The position numbers and the translations under genes are program-made. A stretch of 64,000 nucleotides of DNA from Centrapalus pauciflorus (lineage: Eukaryota > Streptophyta > Magnoliopsida > Asterales > Asteraceae): assembly GCA_020465985.1 (NCBI GenBank), contig JAANYP010002342.1, positions 1-64,000 of the forward strand, written 5' to 3'. Under the pieces are notes generated by a model. That model searched no databases. It was not told the DNA's origin and saw only the letters and a list, made by a program, of their open reading frames with translations. This document shows positions 32,447-44,721 of the stretch, in pieces; position 1 is the stretch's first letter; the number at the start of each line of letters is the position of its first letter.

Positions 32447-33181
32447 GGCGAGTGGGTCGTGGGTCGGGTCAAGGATCCGCGCTTTGAACAACAAAAAAAA
32501 TTGGGCCGCCGGTTTTGGACTCAACAATCACACACAAAATTAAAATAAAATGGGCCTGAAATTAATCAAAACAAAATTAAAAATTTTGGCCCAATTTTTA
32601 TTGCATCTTTTTGAGATTTTCTTTCAAACAACAACATGAAATATTTTTGGTATTTTCTTGGATCATTTAATTTAAGATAAAAATAAGCTAAAATAAACTA
32701 AAATGTTTTTGGCTTTTTGATAAATTTGAACAATTAAAATCTTTTTGTGATTTTCTGACCTATTAAATTAAAACTTAAAATTAAATTAAAATTAAGATTA
32801 ACCTAAAATTCAAAAATTTAACTATAAAAGAAATAAAAAGAAACACAGAATTATAAAATTTAAAAATAAATCCTAACTCTACTCCCCCTCAAATGAATAC
32901 CGGTTCTTTTCCTTTTCTTTTTCAGATATACATCACGACAACCCTTTTTAGCCTTACAAGAACAGACAAACCTGGATATTGTTTGCATCCCACTCCGTGA
33001 TGAACAATTCACACAGCAATTTATCAGGATCATTAATTATTAAAAATATACGCAGATAAGGAAATAATGAGTTTCAATCTTGTGACATAATCCTTAAATT
33101 TAAATAACAGTTATTTTCTAAAATAAAGGAATTTCAATCATGATAGATTGAAATAGAATTATTTACGACAATATCTGATAT

Positions 33182-35783
33182 TTAATTGGAAGGCGGATTC
33201 AACATGCCGATATGGGATACTAAAAACTGAAAACGAGGTTCGTCTAAAGCTTTAGTAAATATATCCGCAAGTTGGTATTCCGTGCCAACAAAATATAACT
33301 CAATGGTTCCCTTTTCCATGTGATCTTTAATAAAATGATACCTGATATCTATGTTTTTTGTTCGAGAGTGCTGCACGGGATTGCAAGAGATGGCAATTGC
33401 ACTTCGAGAATCACAGTAAATAGGGATATTGGTGAGTGAGAACCCATAATCGCGTAATTGTGTTCTCATCCACAACACTTGAGAGCAACAGCTTGCAGCT
33501 GCTACATACTCAGCCTCAGTTGTAGATGTGGAAACACAATTCTGCTTTTTGGAAGACCAACTCACCGGTCTATCGCCTAAAAACTGTATTCCTCCCGATG
33601 TGCTTTTTCTGTCCACTCTACAACCTGCAAAATCAGCATCTGAAAACGCGGTAAGAACAAAATCGGTTCCCTTTGGATACCATAGACCAAGTTCGGGTGT
33701 ACCCTTAAGATAACGAAAAATGCGTTTTACTGCAGTTAGGTGTGATTCTTTTGGGTCAGCCTGAAATCTAGCACAAAGACATGTTGAAAACACTATATCC
33801 GGCCTGCTGGCAGTCAAGTATAGTAAGGATCCTATGATCTCTCTGTAAGTTGAATTATCGACACTTTTCCCGGAAGGATCGGTGTCTAACTTACAGTTGG
33901 AGGCCATAGGAGTTGCGATACTCGTGCAAGAGTCTAACTTATACTTCTTGAGAATGTCAAGAGTATATTTCGACCGGTTCACAAAAATCCCATCCTCAAG
34001 TTGTTTGACTTGTAATCCGAGGAAAAAGTTCATTTCCCCCATCATACTCATTTCAAACCGGGACTCCATTAGGGCTGAAAAATCCTTACAAAAATTACTG
34101 TCAGTAGATCCAAATATAATATCGTCGACATAAATCTGTACTAGCATTATATGTGGGCCTTCCCTTTTAGTGAACAGAGTTGTGTCCACCACACCTTTAT
34201 AGAAACCGGCAGAAATAAGGAAATTCGAAAGACTATCATACCATGCTCGAGGTGCTTGTTTTAAACCATAGAGGGCCTTATCTAGCACATAAACATGGTC
34301 AGGTTTAAGTGTATCAATAAAGCCCTGTGGTTGTTCAACATACACTTCCTCGTAAAGTTCACCGTTTAGAAAGGCAGTCTTGACGTCCATTTGGTACACT
34401 TTGAAGTCTTTGTGTGCCGCGTACGCTAAGAAGATTCTGATTGCTTCGATCCGTGCAACTGGAGCGAAGGTCTCGTCATAATCTATCCCTTCTTGTTGTC
34501 GGTAGCCTTTGGCAACAAGTCTTGCTTTGTTCCTAATCACAATGCCGTTCTCATCTCGTTTGTTCTTAAAGATCCACTTCGTTCCGATGACTGTGCGGTC
34601 TTTTGGCATGGGAACTAACCGCCATACTCTTAGCTGTTCAAACTGGTTGAGTTCCTCTTGTATTGCAACTATCCAATCCGGATCTGTCAGGGCTTCATCC
34701 ACACGAGCGGGCTCTATCATACTCAAGAATGATGCGTAGAGACATTCATTAGCAGATGCCCTACGAGTTTGGACTCCTGTTGATACGTCACCAATGATTT
34801 GCTCTGTTGGGTGACTGCGGGTCCATTTGATCTCGTGTGGAAGGGGTGCTCGGGATGGAACCTCTGTAGTTAATATGGGGATGGATGAGGATTCATGGTC
34901 AATGGTTTCAAATGATGGTACCACAGGTTCTGGTTCAATTTCCGAGTGTTCAGGTGAAGGAAGAATCGTTGGTATTATATGTGAGGGTATTATAGGAGTA
35001 GATTCAACTGCGGATGTGTCGGTGGATGATGTGGATGGATGACGATATGTTGATGAAGATGGAGCGGAGAAACTTTGCGGCGCAGTTGAACTAGAAGGAT
35101 TACCTACATTATTTACAACATTAGACACACTAGCGTTAGGACCGAAAAATTCAACATAAAAAGGATCAAATAAATTAACCAAATCAGAAGAAGAAAAAGA
35201 AATGGGATTATTCGAAGAGTCTCCAGGCATTTGAGTAATGCGTGGTCCTGATTGATCAACTTCGGGTGCCAGTTCAGCCAACTCATCAAATTTGACGTGC
35301 ACACTTTCATTGACTGTTCTGGTTCGGGTATTGAATGTGCTATACGCCTTCGAGTTGGATGAGTATCCAATGAAGATCGCTTCATCCGCCTTTTCGTTAA
35401 ATTTCCCGAGGTTGTCTTTGTCATTCAGCACATAGCACCTGCAACCAAATACACGTAAGTACTTGATAAATGGTACTTTATTCAAAAAGGAGTTGGTAAG
35501 GAGTTTTGTTAAAGCGCTTATGGATGATGGAGCGATTCTGTGTATAGCATGCTGTTGATACGGCTTCGGCCCACAAGAACGGAGGTAGCTTTGAGTATGT
35601 GAGCATTGTACGAGCGGCTTCTACTAGCGTACGGTTACGCCTTTCCACGATCCCATTTTGTTGAGGTGTTCGAGCAGCAGAGTATTGATGCTGAATCCAT
35701 TTGGATCGAAGGAAGCCCTCCCCTACCGAGTTCTTGAACTCTGTGCCGTTATCTGATCTGATTGATTGTATTGACAGCTGCTG
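33182..35783 (-). pseudogene. R2 integrase C-terminal half, RT and RNase H
   Basis: The main frame 33182-35485 has 767 codons: KAYSTFNTRTRTVNESV (end of integrase), RT with TKWIFKNKRDENG, YQMDVKTAFLNGEL and YVDD near residues 452-455, and RNase H with TTEAEYVAAASCC, CDSRSAIAI and a LADIFTKALDE end. An extra base near 35490 shifts it from the upstream part (35478-35783), which has SDNGTEFKN and TPQQNGIVERRNR, the second Asp and the Glu of the integrase. G2 cuts the integrase just upstream of that aspartate. It is nearly identical to the R3 copy. Confidence 0.9.
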
Positions 35784-35788
35784 TTGGG
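35784..35788 (-). repeat. Target site duplication of G2, left copy (TTGGG)
   Basis: TTGGG directly before the LTR start TGTGACACCC. It matches 43154-43158. The uninterrupted order is seen in R3 near 55445. Confidence 0.93.
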
Positions 35789-37787
35789 TGTGACACCCTT
35801 GCCACAACAACCACCAATTACAATACACCCAGGATTAATCACCAACATACAATAACATAATGATCTGATAACCTAAATTAAGTGCGGAAGCATTAAAAAC
35901 ATAAATAAAGTAGTGCAAAAAGTGTTAAACACCCTACGGTGCTATAAGGTACCAAGTCTAAGTCTACACACCCATACATTTATTACAATCATCCAGAATA
36001 TATTACAACATTGTCCAAATCACAATTACCGATCAAATAGTGCCGAGTCTCCCAAATCTTCCAAACGACCTAACTAGAAGGTCCAGCAGTAGACTTCCCT
36101 TTTCCTGTAAAATAAAAATCAACAACTGGGGAATAAGCGGATGCTTAGTGAATACAGAGATTATGCATTTTATAAATTTTTATGAAGCCCAAGGATAACA
36201 CAGATGACCAACATCGGATATCCTCTTCGTACACAAAGTACGGACCAGAGCCGCAGCCCCTTCGAGCTCAAAGCTCGGCATTTAAACATACCATCTGAGA
36301 CAAACGTACGATCGGGGATGACATACTGCCTACCGGGCCTAGGAGGGATCAGCTCCAGGTCATATAGCACAGTAACATCAGAGTAATCGATGCGACCCAC
36401 CGGTCCATCACTAGATGCACAACAACCGAAAGGACATGCAACAAGTAAGAATGTGCATCTAAATCTACGCAAGTTAGTAGAATTTCAAACAATCAATGAA
36501 ACAACAAGTCTCAGCAGGCAAAGCTTCCATAAAACAAATATAAACATGCGAAATCTACTGTACTCACAGTGGGTGCGTAATTTATCTTTTAACCGATATT
36601 ATTTCTCTTCGGGCTTTCAACCGGATCCGCCAAGTACCCCACTGTGGGTTGAACAACACCACAAGGGACCTGTTAAATTAGTTACAACAATATTTCAAGT
36701 CAAAAACCGTTTAAATCCATAAAACCAAGTTTCGTAAATTTTGCAATATTTTTCCCCATTTCGGATCCATATTCAAATTCGAACCTCAACTAAATTTGAA
36801 CCCATTTCAAGTTCACACCTTGTCCTTTGAATAACTCTTGGTATTTTAGGTGTTGTTTATGAGTTTCATTCAAAATACTTGAGTTTAGAGAGTAGATTTC
36901 TCATTTTTCGGCATTAAACTCGAATTTCGGGGGTTAAATTCGAATTTCCTTCGAATTTAATGACTAAATTCGAATTCCTAAGGGTAGATTCGAACCATAT
37001 TCGAATCTATGGCATTAGATTCGAATCTATGGTTGTAAACTCGAATTCCTGCTCGAATTTAGTACAAAAATCGAGTTTGTTCTTGCATTTCGACTCTGTT
37101 CTTGGCATTTTCGAGTCTGTTCATCCTTATAACTTAAATCCTTCATTCTAAGGCCTAAAATCATGAATATATCAAGTATTATACCTAGGTTTGATTCTAT
37201 TACACATATACTATCTCATTCTTGCAAGATTTCAAGCAAAATCGGCTTTAAATCGCATAAAAATGACAGATTCGAACTTATGTTTTTCAAAACCGAAACA
37301 CAAAATCTTAAAAGAGTCGATTCTTACCTTAATCCGTATGAAATCAAAAATCCAACCGTAGATTGTTGTTGTACTCCTCGAGATCTTTCCGATGACGTAT
37401 AAATCTCGATAATCGGCCGGTCGGTTTGCGAGATATCTTAAAGAGAAGTAGAGAGTGTTTTTCTAGAGAGAGAGTGTAGAGAGAGAGAGCATTTGGAGAA
37501 TGAAAATGTATTTGGCCTTTTTATTCCCATCTTTCCCATTTTGGACATTTCACCCCTCAACTTAACCGGTTCCATAAAATACTGATTTATTCTTAAATTT
37601 ATCATTACTAACTTTTATAATTCATAATAATCATTTCAAAGTTCTTAAACTTTTTAATTTTCTTAAAACAACAACTAAGTTTTTAAATATCCCCAAATAC
37701 ATAATCTTTGCTCATAATTCAACTTATTTATAAATTACCTGTCTAAATATTTCTTAAATCACCGTAATTGAATTCGAGGATGTTACA
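35789..37787 (-). repeat. G2 3' LTR, full length
   Basis: 1999 bp. It pairs with 41820-43153. A TATA-like AATAAAAAGG lies near 37515-37526 on the minus strand. The part at 36770-37130 has many TTCGAATT-type words. Short ORFs found twice, here and in the other LTR, are LTR shadows. Confidence 0.92.
36770..37130. repeat. Cluster of TTCGAATT / AATTCGAA words in the G2 LTR
   Basis: More than a dozen copies of ATTCGAA or TTCGAAT, partly palindromic, lie downstream of the presumed promoter on the minus strand. Part of the cluster (42800-43015) is kept in the other LTR. Confidence 0.75.
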
Positions 37788-40700
37788 ACATGGGCTCCAC
37801 CACGCTCAAACTTCGTCCTCGAAGTTTATTTGGATTCGAATACATACTTATACTTTTTCAACGTATCGACTTTTGTCTCCCAAGTATGGTTTACTCCTTT
37901 GTGATGCTTCCAACGTATCAATACTATTTTAATCTCTTTGTTCCTTAATTTCCTTACTTTCATATCCATAATATATTCTGGACTTTCAACATATATTAAT
38001 CTTTATTGATTTCGAATTCGGTATAATCAGCCTAATCTTCATTACTAGTTGTGAAGATTTCATAAAGCTTTCCACGTGAAACACCGAGTGTTATTTCGAT
38101 ATTTCCTTAGATAATTCCAAATGAGATAACAGATTCCTAACTTTTCTGTTATTCTAAATGAACCAACTCACCTCAGTGCTAAGTTTATCCTTTTTTCAAA
38201 ACAAGTAGTACACCTCATCGGTGATACTAACAAATATACTACATTGTTTCCCTCAAAACTGATTGGTTTAGGTGTTTCATCATTATAATTCTTCTTTCAT
38301 ATCACAGACTCAGCAATCAGAGTCCTTTCAATTTCATTCCAACACGTAGGCATTCTACATTTCCTCACGTACAAAACTGTAAACAGTGTTTTCTTGATTT
38401 TTAACATGATAACTAGTGTTATACGAAAATTCTATCAAAACAATTGATCTTTTCTGTTGGTACTTAAATCCAGAATGTATGATCTCATTATATATTCCAA
38501 TGTGAAAATAGTCCATTCATTTTGACCATCTGTCGGGGTTAGTAAGCTATACTCATAGCTATATGTGTTCCTAATCCCACTTGTAAAGCAAACCAATAGT
38601 TGAAAATGAAACGACTCTTCTAATCAAACATAATCGATTCTAGTGTACCATAAAAATAATAACCTTACTCACGCATATCTGTGCAAGTTTTTCCGATCAT
38701 AACTTTCTCAAGTTGGTATATACATACCAATTTAAATCAGCATGTCTACAATTTATTAATCGTAGAAAATTTCTTAAATTTGTAATACCGCGAAATAGCT
38801 TCCAAATTCTCAATCCCTCTACTTTTAGCGGAATCCTCCGAGATCTCAACTCCAGAAATCACATACTACAAAATATAACCTATTGTAATCAAAATTCACG
38901 ATTTGACATATTCAGCTTTAGACTTACACCAAAATATCATCGATAATTACAATTACCGATTCCTCCAACATTGATATACAAATCCATATTCATAATGTCC
39001 ATAACTAATTACTCGTAGTGCTCATAATTATCCCTGAAAGCCATTTTCAGTACATTCCTTCTTCGGACCTCAATTAATCATATCCCATTCGTAGATCAAT
39101 CTTAGAAAAATAATTAGCTCTCATGCAGCTAATCGAAATAATCATCAATTCCCGGCAGCGGATACTTATAGTCAATTTGTTCAAATCATGTGAATCTATG
39201 CACATTCTCATTGTGACATCTTTTGTTTCATAAACACTATCGGGCTCCACACGGCAGAGAACTCAATCTACAAAGCCCCTATCTGACAACTTCTGAAGTT
39301 GCTTCATCATATCTTACCTTTCAGTAGATGCATACCGATACGAACAACAAGCTATTGGAGAAACTCCAGGGATCAAGTCAACACAAAATTTCACTTGTCT
39401 TTCAAGTGACACATCTGACAAGTCTTCCAGAAACACATATGGAAACATTTGGGACAACAGGCGCATCGGCCACAGTTTTCTTTTCAGTCTTGGTATCAAT
39501 AACCTATACCAAACAAAACTCACAACCCTAAGCAATCAGCTTTCGGGACCTAACAATCATCATTAGACATTGATCCCCACTTCTCCAATACTCATATATA
39601 CAATTCTCTCGCCCCTCCGGCGTAATTATCTTTATTATTCCTTTATTGCAAACTACATGCGTCTCATTACATATACACAACCAATTCATTCCAATTTTCA
39701 TATCAAATCACCGATCTCTACTGGAATCAAGTCAGGATTGAAGACTACCTCTTCAATCACTAGAGTACAATCATGATACACGTGATCTACGTTAACTAAT
39801 GTGTTACTTAACAATTTCAACATCAATCACAACAGACAACTTAGACCAAGGCATCAACACTTGTTGAGCAAAAGCAGTAGATACAAATAATTGGTCGGCA
39901 CCAGAATCAAACAGAACTCATGTCTACCTCCGAATCTTTCTTAGATTCTGAATCGTAGTACTAGACTTTTCTTTGCTTTACAAGCATAAGTCGTTAGTAT
40001 CCAAAGTCTCTTTAAACTTTTTATGTTTGATCAAATCTTCATTTCATTAAGTATTATATCCACCCTTCCAATCGATTATACTTCACATTCATTTCTTACT
40101 TTACACTTTGCATTACATATTTCAATTTCTCTTTTAAAATTATCATGTATTTTCCATGTATTATCATACCCTCGTATGCTTTTCTCTTATAATTTCTAGA
40201 TTTGTTTTCCTCATATAATATTCATATATATACCAACATTGAATCAGTCTCTTTGATTTCAACTACATCAAATTCTCATGAACAGTTCGTGTCATACGTT
40301 CTCAACCACAACCTTTGTAAGCTTACAATATTCAATACAATGTACCTTACTGTTTCCTTTTAATACAAGTTGATGTTATTTGTTTTATGATAAACACTAC
40401 AAGTTGTTATCATTCCCTCAAACATATTACATATGATACTAATACTATTAGTTCCAATTCTTTTAACCCATCATGGTCAAACTTAAACTTCATTACAACT
40501 TCTAAACTCATTCATAAATTTCCAAGAAGTCTATGACATCTTTTCCAATTCAAAGCTTCCAAGTCCATCTTGGCTATTCATCTACTGCCTATTTATATAC
40601 TCGAATATTCTCATTCACAAACAGGATTATACTTATATTAGTAATAAAACTTATATAACTCGATTTCATGTTAACTTCAGCATCATAGAACTTCGATAAA

Positions 40701-40821
40701 ATATTGCATATGGAGTCTTTAAGGTACACCTCTAACTCTATGGATTAACGTCCAAAAATTATAACCACGATCTCATCCCTTTGTCAAACCTTTCATTCAT
40801 AGTTTCATCATGTATTACATG
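37788..40821 (-). pseudogene. G2 decayed pol region
   Basis: Only short traces remain. Near 39314-39535 there is FLEDLSDVSLERQVKFCVDLIPG, cut across two lines of similarity to the gypsy protease-RT junction. Near 39160-39260 there are degenerate RT words (MCIDS). Near 37810-37830 the reverse complement holds a TTCGAGGACGAAG motif typical of the end of chromovirus pol. No frame longer than about 75 codons is credible on the minus strand. The region is very AT-rich, as expected from long decay or deamination. Confidence 0.65.
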
Positions 40822-41601
40822 CTAATTCTTTGGTCGAAATTTGCAATTTCTGCTAAAATGGCCCACTTTTCCACAATTATAACAAGCATCGACCTTCATT
40901 GGACATTTGTTAGCCTTATGTCCAAATTGATTACAATGGCAACATCTCTTACTTCTATCACGTTTATTTGTTCTTGACCTCAAGTATAGTCCATTTAGTT
41001 CATCTTCTCCAGACTTTACAATCTTTCCAATAGCTCTTTCTTCATGATTAACATGTGGTACGATATCAGGCTCACCATATTGCCTACTAAACAACAACTT
41101 GAATTGTTCCCAACTAAAGGAAGCAATCAACTTGGATCCCAATTCTTTTTCCCAACGGTCCCACCATTCCTTAGCTTGTCCAATCAATTGATCCTTAGCT
41201 AAAAATACCTTATACTCATCCTTACAATTCATCTCTCTAAAGATTTGTTCCATAATTGTAATCCACATTTTTGCTTCCTCAATTCTCAGAGATCCAGAGA
41301 ATGTGGGAGGTTGCCAGTCCTTGAGTGATCTAACTACATACTTCATGTAATTCTCATCAATTCCGGTTTCATAATCAATCTTTTCCTTGCCCTTGTCTTT
41401 TCGTTTCGCTTTATTTCTAAGGTTTATGTTATCCACAACATAATTCCTTTCATATTCCCTCTTTTCTTTTCTCTTGTCTTCTTTTCTTTTGGCTTTGGCC
41501 TCATCTCGCGCCCGAAACTGATCCTGAATCATTTTGTTCTGTTCAGCCATCAAGGCTAACATCATTTCTCTTGCTTCTTCAGGTGTCATTCCTCCAGACA
41601 T
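40822..41601 (-). CDS. G2 gag, intact frame
   Basis: An open frame of 259 codons starts at ATG 41601 (MSGGMTPEEAREMM), about 200 nt after the primer site. Order: a Lys/Arg/Glu-rich coil (residues 25-75), the gypsy gag core (QPPTFSGSLRIEEAKMWI, then LIGQAKEWWDRWEKE and FSWEQFKLLFSRQYGEP), then two perfect CX2CX4HX4C knuckles at 220-233 and 240-253. It ends shortly after. It would package RNA into particles. It is short against typical gag and has no protease attached. Its preservation beside a ruined pol is unusual. Confidence 0.88.
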   Translation of the reverse strand: MSGGMTPEEAREMMLALMAEQNKMIQDQFRARDEAKAKRKEDKRKEKREYERNYVVDNINLRNKAKRKDKGKEKIDYETGIDENYMKYVVRSLKDWQPPTFSGSLRIEEAKMWITIMEQIFREMNCKDEYKVFLAKDQLIGQAKEWWDRWEKELGSKLIASFSWEQFKLLFSRQYGEPDIVPHVNHEERAIGKIVKSGEDELNGLYLRSRTNKRDRSKRCCHCNQFGHKANKCPMKVDACYNCGKVGHFSRNCKFRPKN

Positions 41602-41802
41602 GTTCTAAAAATATAAACATATAACTTGTTTAGTAACATGTCATCAGTTTAAAGACACCACTCATTTGTCCCGTATGATAGTCAATCTCTTATAATTACT
41701 ATATCATAACCTATCTTAGTTCAGATCATTACTTAAACCACTACATATCATTACCTAATGTTTGAGATCAAGACCTCACGGACACTTGAATCTCAAACTA
41801 CT

Positions 41803-41814
41803 GCTCTGATACCA
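41803..41814 (-). other. G2 primer binding site
   Basis: TGGTATCAGAGC on the minus strand, five bases after the LTR end GTGTCACA. Initiator-Met type. Confidence 0.9.
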
Positions 41815-41819
41815 TCTCG

Positions 41820-43153
41820 TGTGACACCCTTGCCACAACAACCACCAATTACAATACACCCAGGATTAATCACCAACATACAATAACATAATGATCTGAT
41901 AACCTAAATTAAGTGCGGAAGCATTAAAAACATAAATAAAGTAGTGCAAAAAGTGTTAAACACCCTACGGTGCTATAAGGTACCAAGTCTAAGTCTACAC
42001 ACCCATACATTTATTACAATCATCCAGAATATATTACAACATTGTCCAAATCACAATTACCGATCAAATAGTGCCGAGTCTCCCAAATCTTCCAAACGAC
42101 CTAACTAGAAGGTCCAGCAGTAGACTTCCCTTTGCCTGTAAAAATACAACAACTGGGGAATAAGCGGATGCTTAGTGAATACAGAGATTATGCATTTTAT
42201 AAATTTTTATGAAGCCCAAGGATAACACAGATGACCAACATCGGATATCCTCTTCGTACACAAAGTACGGACCAGAGCCGCAGCCCCTTCGAGCTCAAAG
42301 CTCGGCATTTAAACATACCATCTGAGACAAACGTACGATCGGGGATGACATACTGCCTACCGGGCCTAGGAGGGATCAGCTCCAGGTCATATAGCACAGT
42401 AACATCAGAGTAATCGATGCGACCCACCGGTCCATCACTAGATGCACAACAACCGAAAGGACATGCAACAAGTAAGAATGTGCATCTAAATCTACGCAAG
42501 TTAGTAGAATTCCAAACAATCAATGAAACAACAAGTCTCAGCAGGCAAAGCTTACATAAAACAAATATAAACATGCGAAATCTACTGTACTCACAGTGGG
42601 TGCGTAATTTATCTTTTAACCGATATTATTTCTCTTCGGGCTTTCAACCGGATCCGCCAAGTACCCCACTGTGGGTTGAACAACACCACAAGGGACCTTT
42701 AAAATTAGTTACAACAATATTTCAAGTCAAAAACCGTTTAAATCCATAAAACCAAGTTTCGTAAATTTTGCAATATTTTTCCCCATTTCGGATCCATATT
42801 CAAATTCGAACCTCAACTAAATTTGAACCCATTTCAAGTTCACACCTTGTCCTTTGAATAACTCTTGGTATTTTAGGTGTTGTTTATGAGTTTCATTCAA
42901 AATACTTGAGTTTAGAGAGTAGATTTCTCATTTTTCGGCATTAAACTCGAATTTCGGGGGTTAAATTCGAATTTCCTTCGAATTTAATGACTAAATTCGA
43001 ATTCCTAAGGGTAGACTTTTTAATTTTCTTAAAACAACAACTAAGTTTTTAAATATCCCCAAATACATAATCTTTGCTCATAATTCAACTTATTTATAAA
43101 TTACCTGTCTAAATATTTCTTAAATCACCGTAATTGAATTCGAGGATGTTACA
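41820..43153 (-). repeat. G2 5' LTR, with a 661 bp internal deletion
   Basis: Colinear with 35789-37787, with roughly five substitutions and one 4 bp indel outside the gap. The segment matching 36989-37649 is missing, joined at GGGTAGA/CTTTTTAA (43015/43016). The lost part includes the TATA-like box, so this LTR should be promoterless. Confidence 0.9.
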
Positions 43154-43158
43154 TTGGG
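43154..43158 (-). repeat. Target site duplication of G2, right copy (TTGGG)
   Basis: It matches 35784-35788. Confidence 0.93.
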
Positions 43159-43955
43159 TCTCGACACTCTTGATAAATCAATGATTTCTTGAGCTGTCTC
43201 GTCCTTGGAACGCAAGAACCTGACCCAGGTATATCGAGAACAATCATCAACGATAACCAACACATATCGTTTTCCATTTATGCTTTGAGTTCTCATCGGT
43301 CAGCATAAATCCATATGAAGTAACTCCAAAACTCTTTTTGTTGATGGTTCGGGCTTTGGTTTGTGAGATGATCGTTTCATTTTTCCTTTCTCACATGCTC
43401 CGCACAGATGGTCCTTTTCGTAGCGCAACTCAGGAAGTCCTTTGACCAATTGCTTCGCAGCCAGCTTGTTGATATTATCAAAATTCAAATGGGATAATCT
43501 TCGATGCCACAACCAAGAGTCTTTTGAAGAGGCTTTTGATAGTAAGCAAATGTTATCCTTCACTACGAGCTTAGCTACGTCAATGGTGTAAAGGTTAGAT
43601 TTTCGGGAACCAGTTAAGATTTTTTTCCATCCATGTTCTTAACACTGCAGTTCTTAGCCCTAAACGTTACTTCTAGTCCTTTGTCGCAGAGCTGTCCTAT
43701 GCTAAAAAGATTATGAGATAACCCCTCAACATAGTCAACGTCCTTGATGACCAGATTATTTAGAACTAAGTCCCCGTATCCTTTTATGTGAGCCTGATGG
43801 TTGTTCCCGAATTTCACAGTTCCGCAATACTGTTCAACAACGTTGGACAACAATTCTCTTCTTCTTGTCATGTGCTTGGAGCAACCCGAATCCATATACC
43901 AAATGGACTTAGCCTGAAAAACACATAAATTCATATAATGAAAAACTATATGCAT
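43159..43955 (-). pseudogene. R2 protease and integrase N-terminal part
   Basis: Frame 43614-43955 has the protease site IWYMDSGCSKHMT, then KFGNNHQAHIKGYGDL and LSHNLFSIGQLCD. Frame 43300-43563 has the HHCC finger (LWHRRLSHLNF, CGACEKGKMKRSSH) and the first aspartate in LHMDLC, followed by a TGA where the R3 copy has GGA (Gly). The piece 43159-43299 continues the core up to the G2 insertion. A poly-A change near 43620 breaks the join between the two frames. Confidence 0.87.
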
Positions 43956-44721
43956 TCAAACACATCCATTTTTAATTCACAATCAAACCGTGTTCTGAAC
44001 CGAGATGTTCAGAAAACATGATGAGTTAAGACCGGGTCCTGGGCTGTGTGCTCAGAAGCCAAACATGTCGGTTTAAGCACAACCGACAAGCAAAAGAACG
44101 GGTCCTAGTCTAAGGTAACTAGAAGCCATTTCTTTGAAGCACAGGTCTTGAACAGAAGTAACCAAGAACCATCTGCATTAAGATCACACAACCTTGGGTA
44201 CCCACCTCACTATGGGTCCCTTTTTGTTAGGATTTCCAGATTTATATGGCACGTGTACAGTTTTAGAATCCCAACTAGCATTTGTGTGTGGTCCGGATGC
44301 ACAACCCTTTGGAATCCATTGAAGATTGGATTTATTGGGTTTTGGAATACGTTACTTCTAGTCCTTTGCTTTGGTTTTGGGCCTTGGCAACGGACACATC
44401 TCAACTTTGATTGTGGCCGATGATGCACTATTTTTTGTTTTCTTTTTCTGAATACGTTTAACAGGGTAAGGCACAAAAGCATTCATTTCAGGAACCTGTC
44501 GTCTATATTTAGTTGGACATAGATTAAACAAATCCTTGAAAGAGTACTTTAACGGAACAGTAGAATTCGGTACATCATTACAGACATTGTCACACACATT
44601 GTTACACAAATTGTCTTTAGAGATTACATACGTCCTATCTCTAGTAACAAATTCACTTGGCATTAAAGCCTTCTTCACAAAAAAACTTGTAAAATCCTGC
44701 ATGGTGGTTTTTGGGACTCTC
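43956..44721 (-). pseudogene. R2 gag C-terminal part and gag-pol gap
   Basis: From 44721 the frame reads QDFTSFFVKKALMPSEFV, then CNDVPNSTVPLKYSFKDLF and a basic stretch with KRIQKKKTKN, and stops near 44358 beside a filler insertion. Then SNLQWIPKG follows in another frame up to a TGA near 44200. Between this and the protease (about 43956-44195) is a non-coding gap shared with R3. The left end is the R3 insertion point. Confidence 0.78.
44717..44721 (-). repeat. Target site duplication of R3, left copy (CTCTC)
   Basis: CTCTC before the outer LTR at 44722 matches 61265-61269 after the far LTR. The intact sequence GGGACTCTCCTTATATG is seen in R3's own gag near 57050. Confidence 0.93.

Larger units (their letters stand above)
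35789..43153 (-). mobile_element. G2: gypsy element with gag but decayed pol
   Basis: LTRs of 1999 bp (left) and 1334 bp (right, internally deleted) share the ends TGTGACACCC to GATGTTACA. A 5 bp duplication TTGGG flanks them. The interior is only about 4.0 kb and holds a primer site, an intact gag and heavily mutated pol traces. The LTRs are almost identical, so the insertion is recent, yet pol is unreadable. This fits a non-autonomous element moved by a relative. Confidence 0.88.

Noticed and set aside
36204..36722. Pairs of identical small plus-strand ORFs at 36204-36722 and 42231-42749
   Set aside because: They are repeated only because they lie in the two G2 LTRs; there is no coding signature.
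37788..40821. Possible host gene in the AT-rich interior of G2
   Set aside because: Both ends are fixed by G2 LTR features, and the few readable words are gypsy pol traces.
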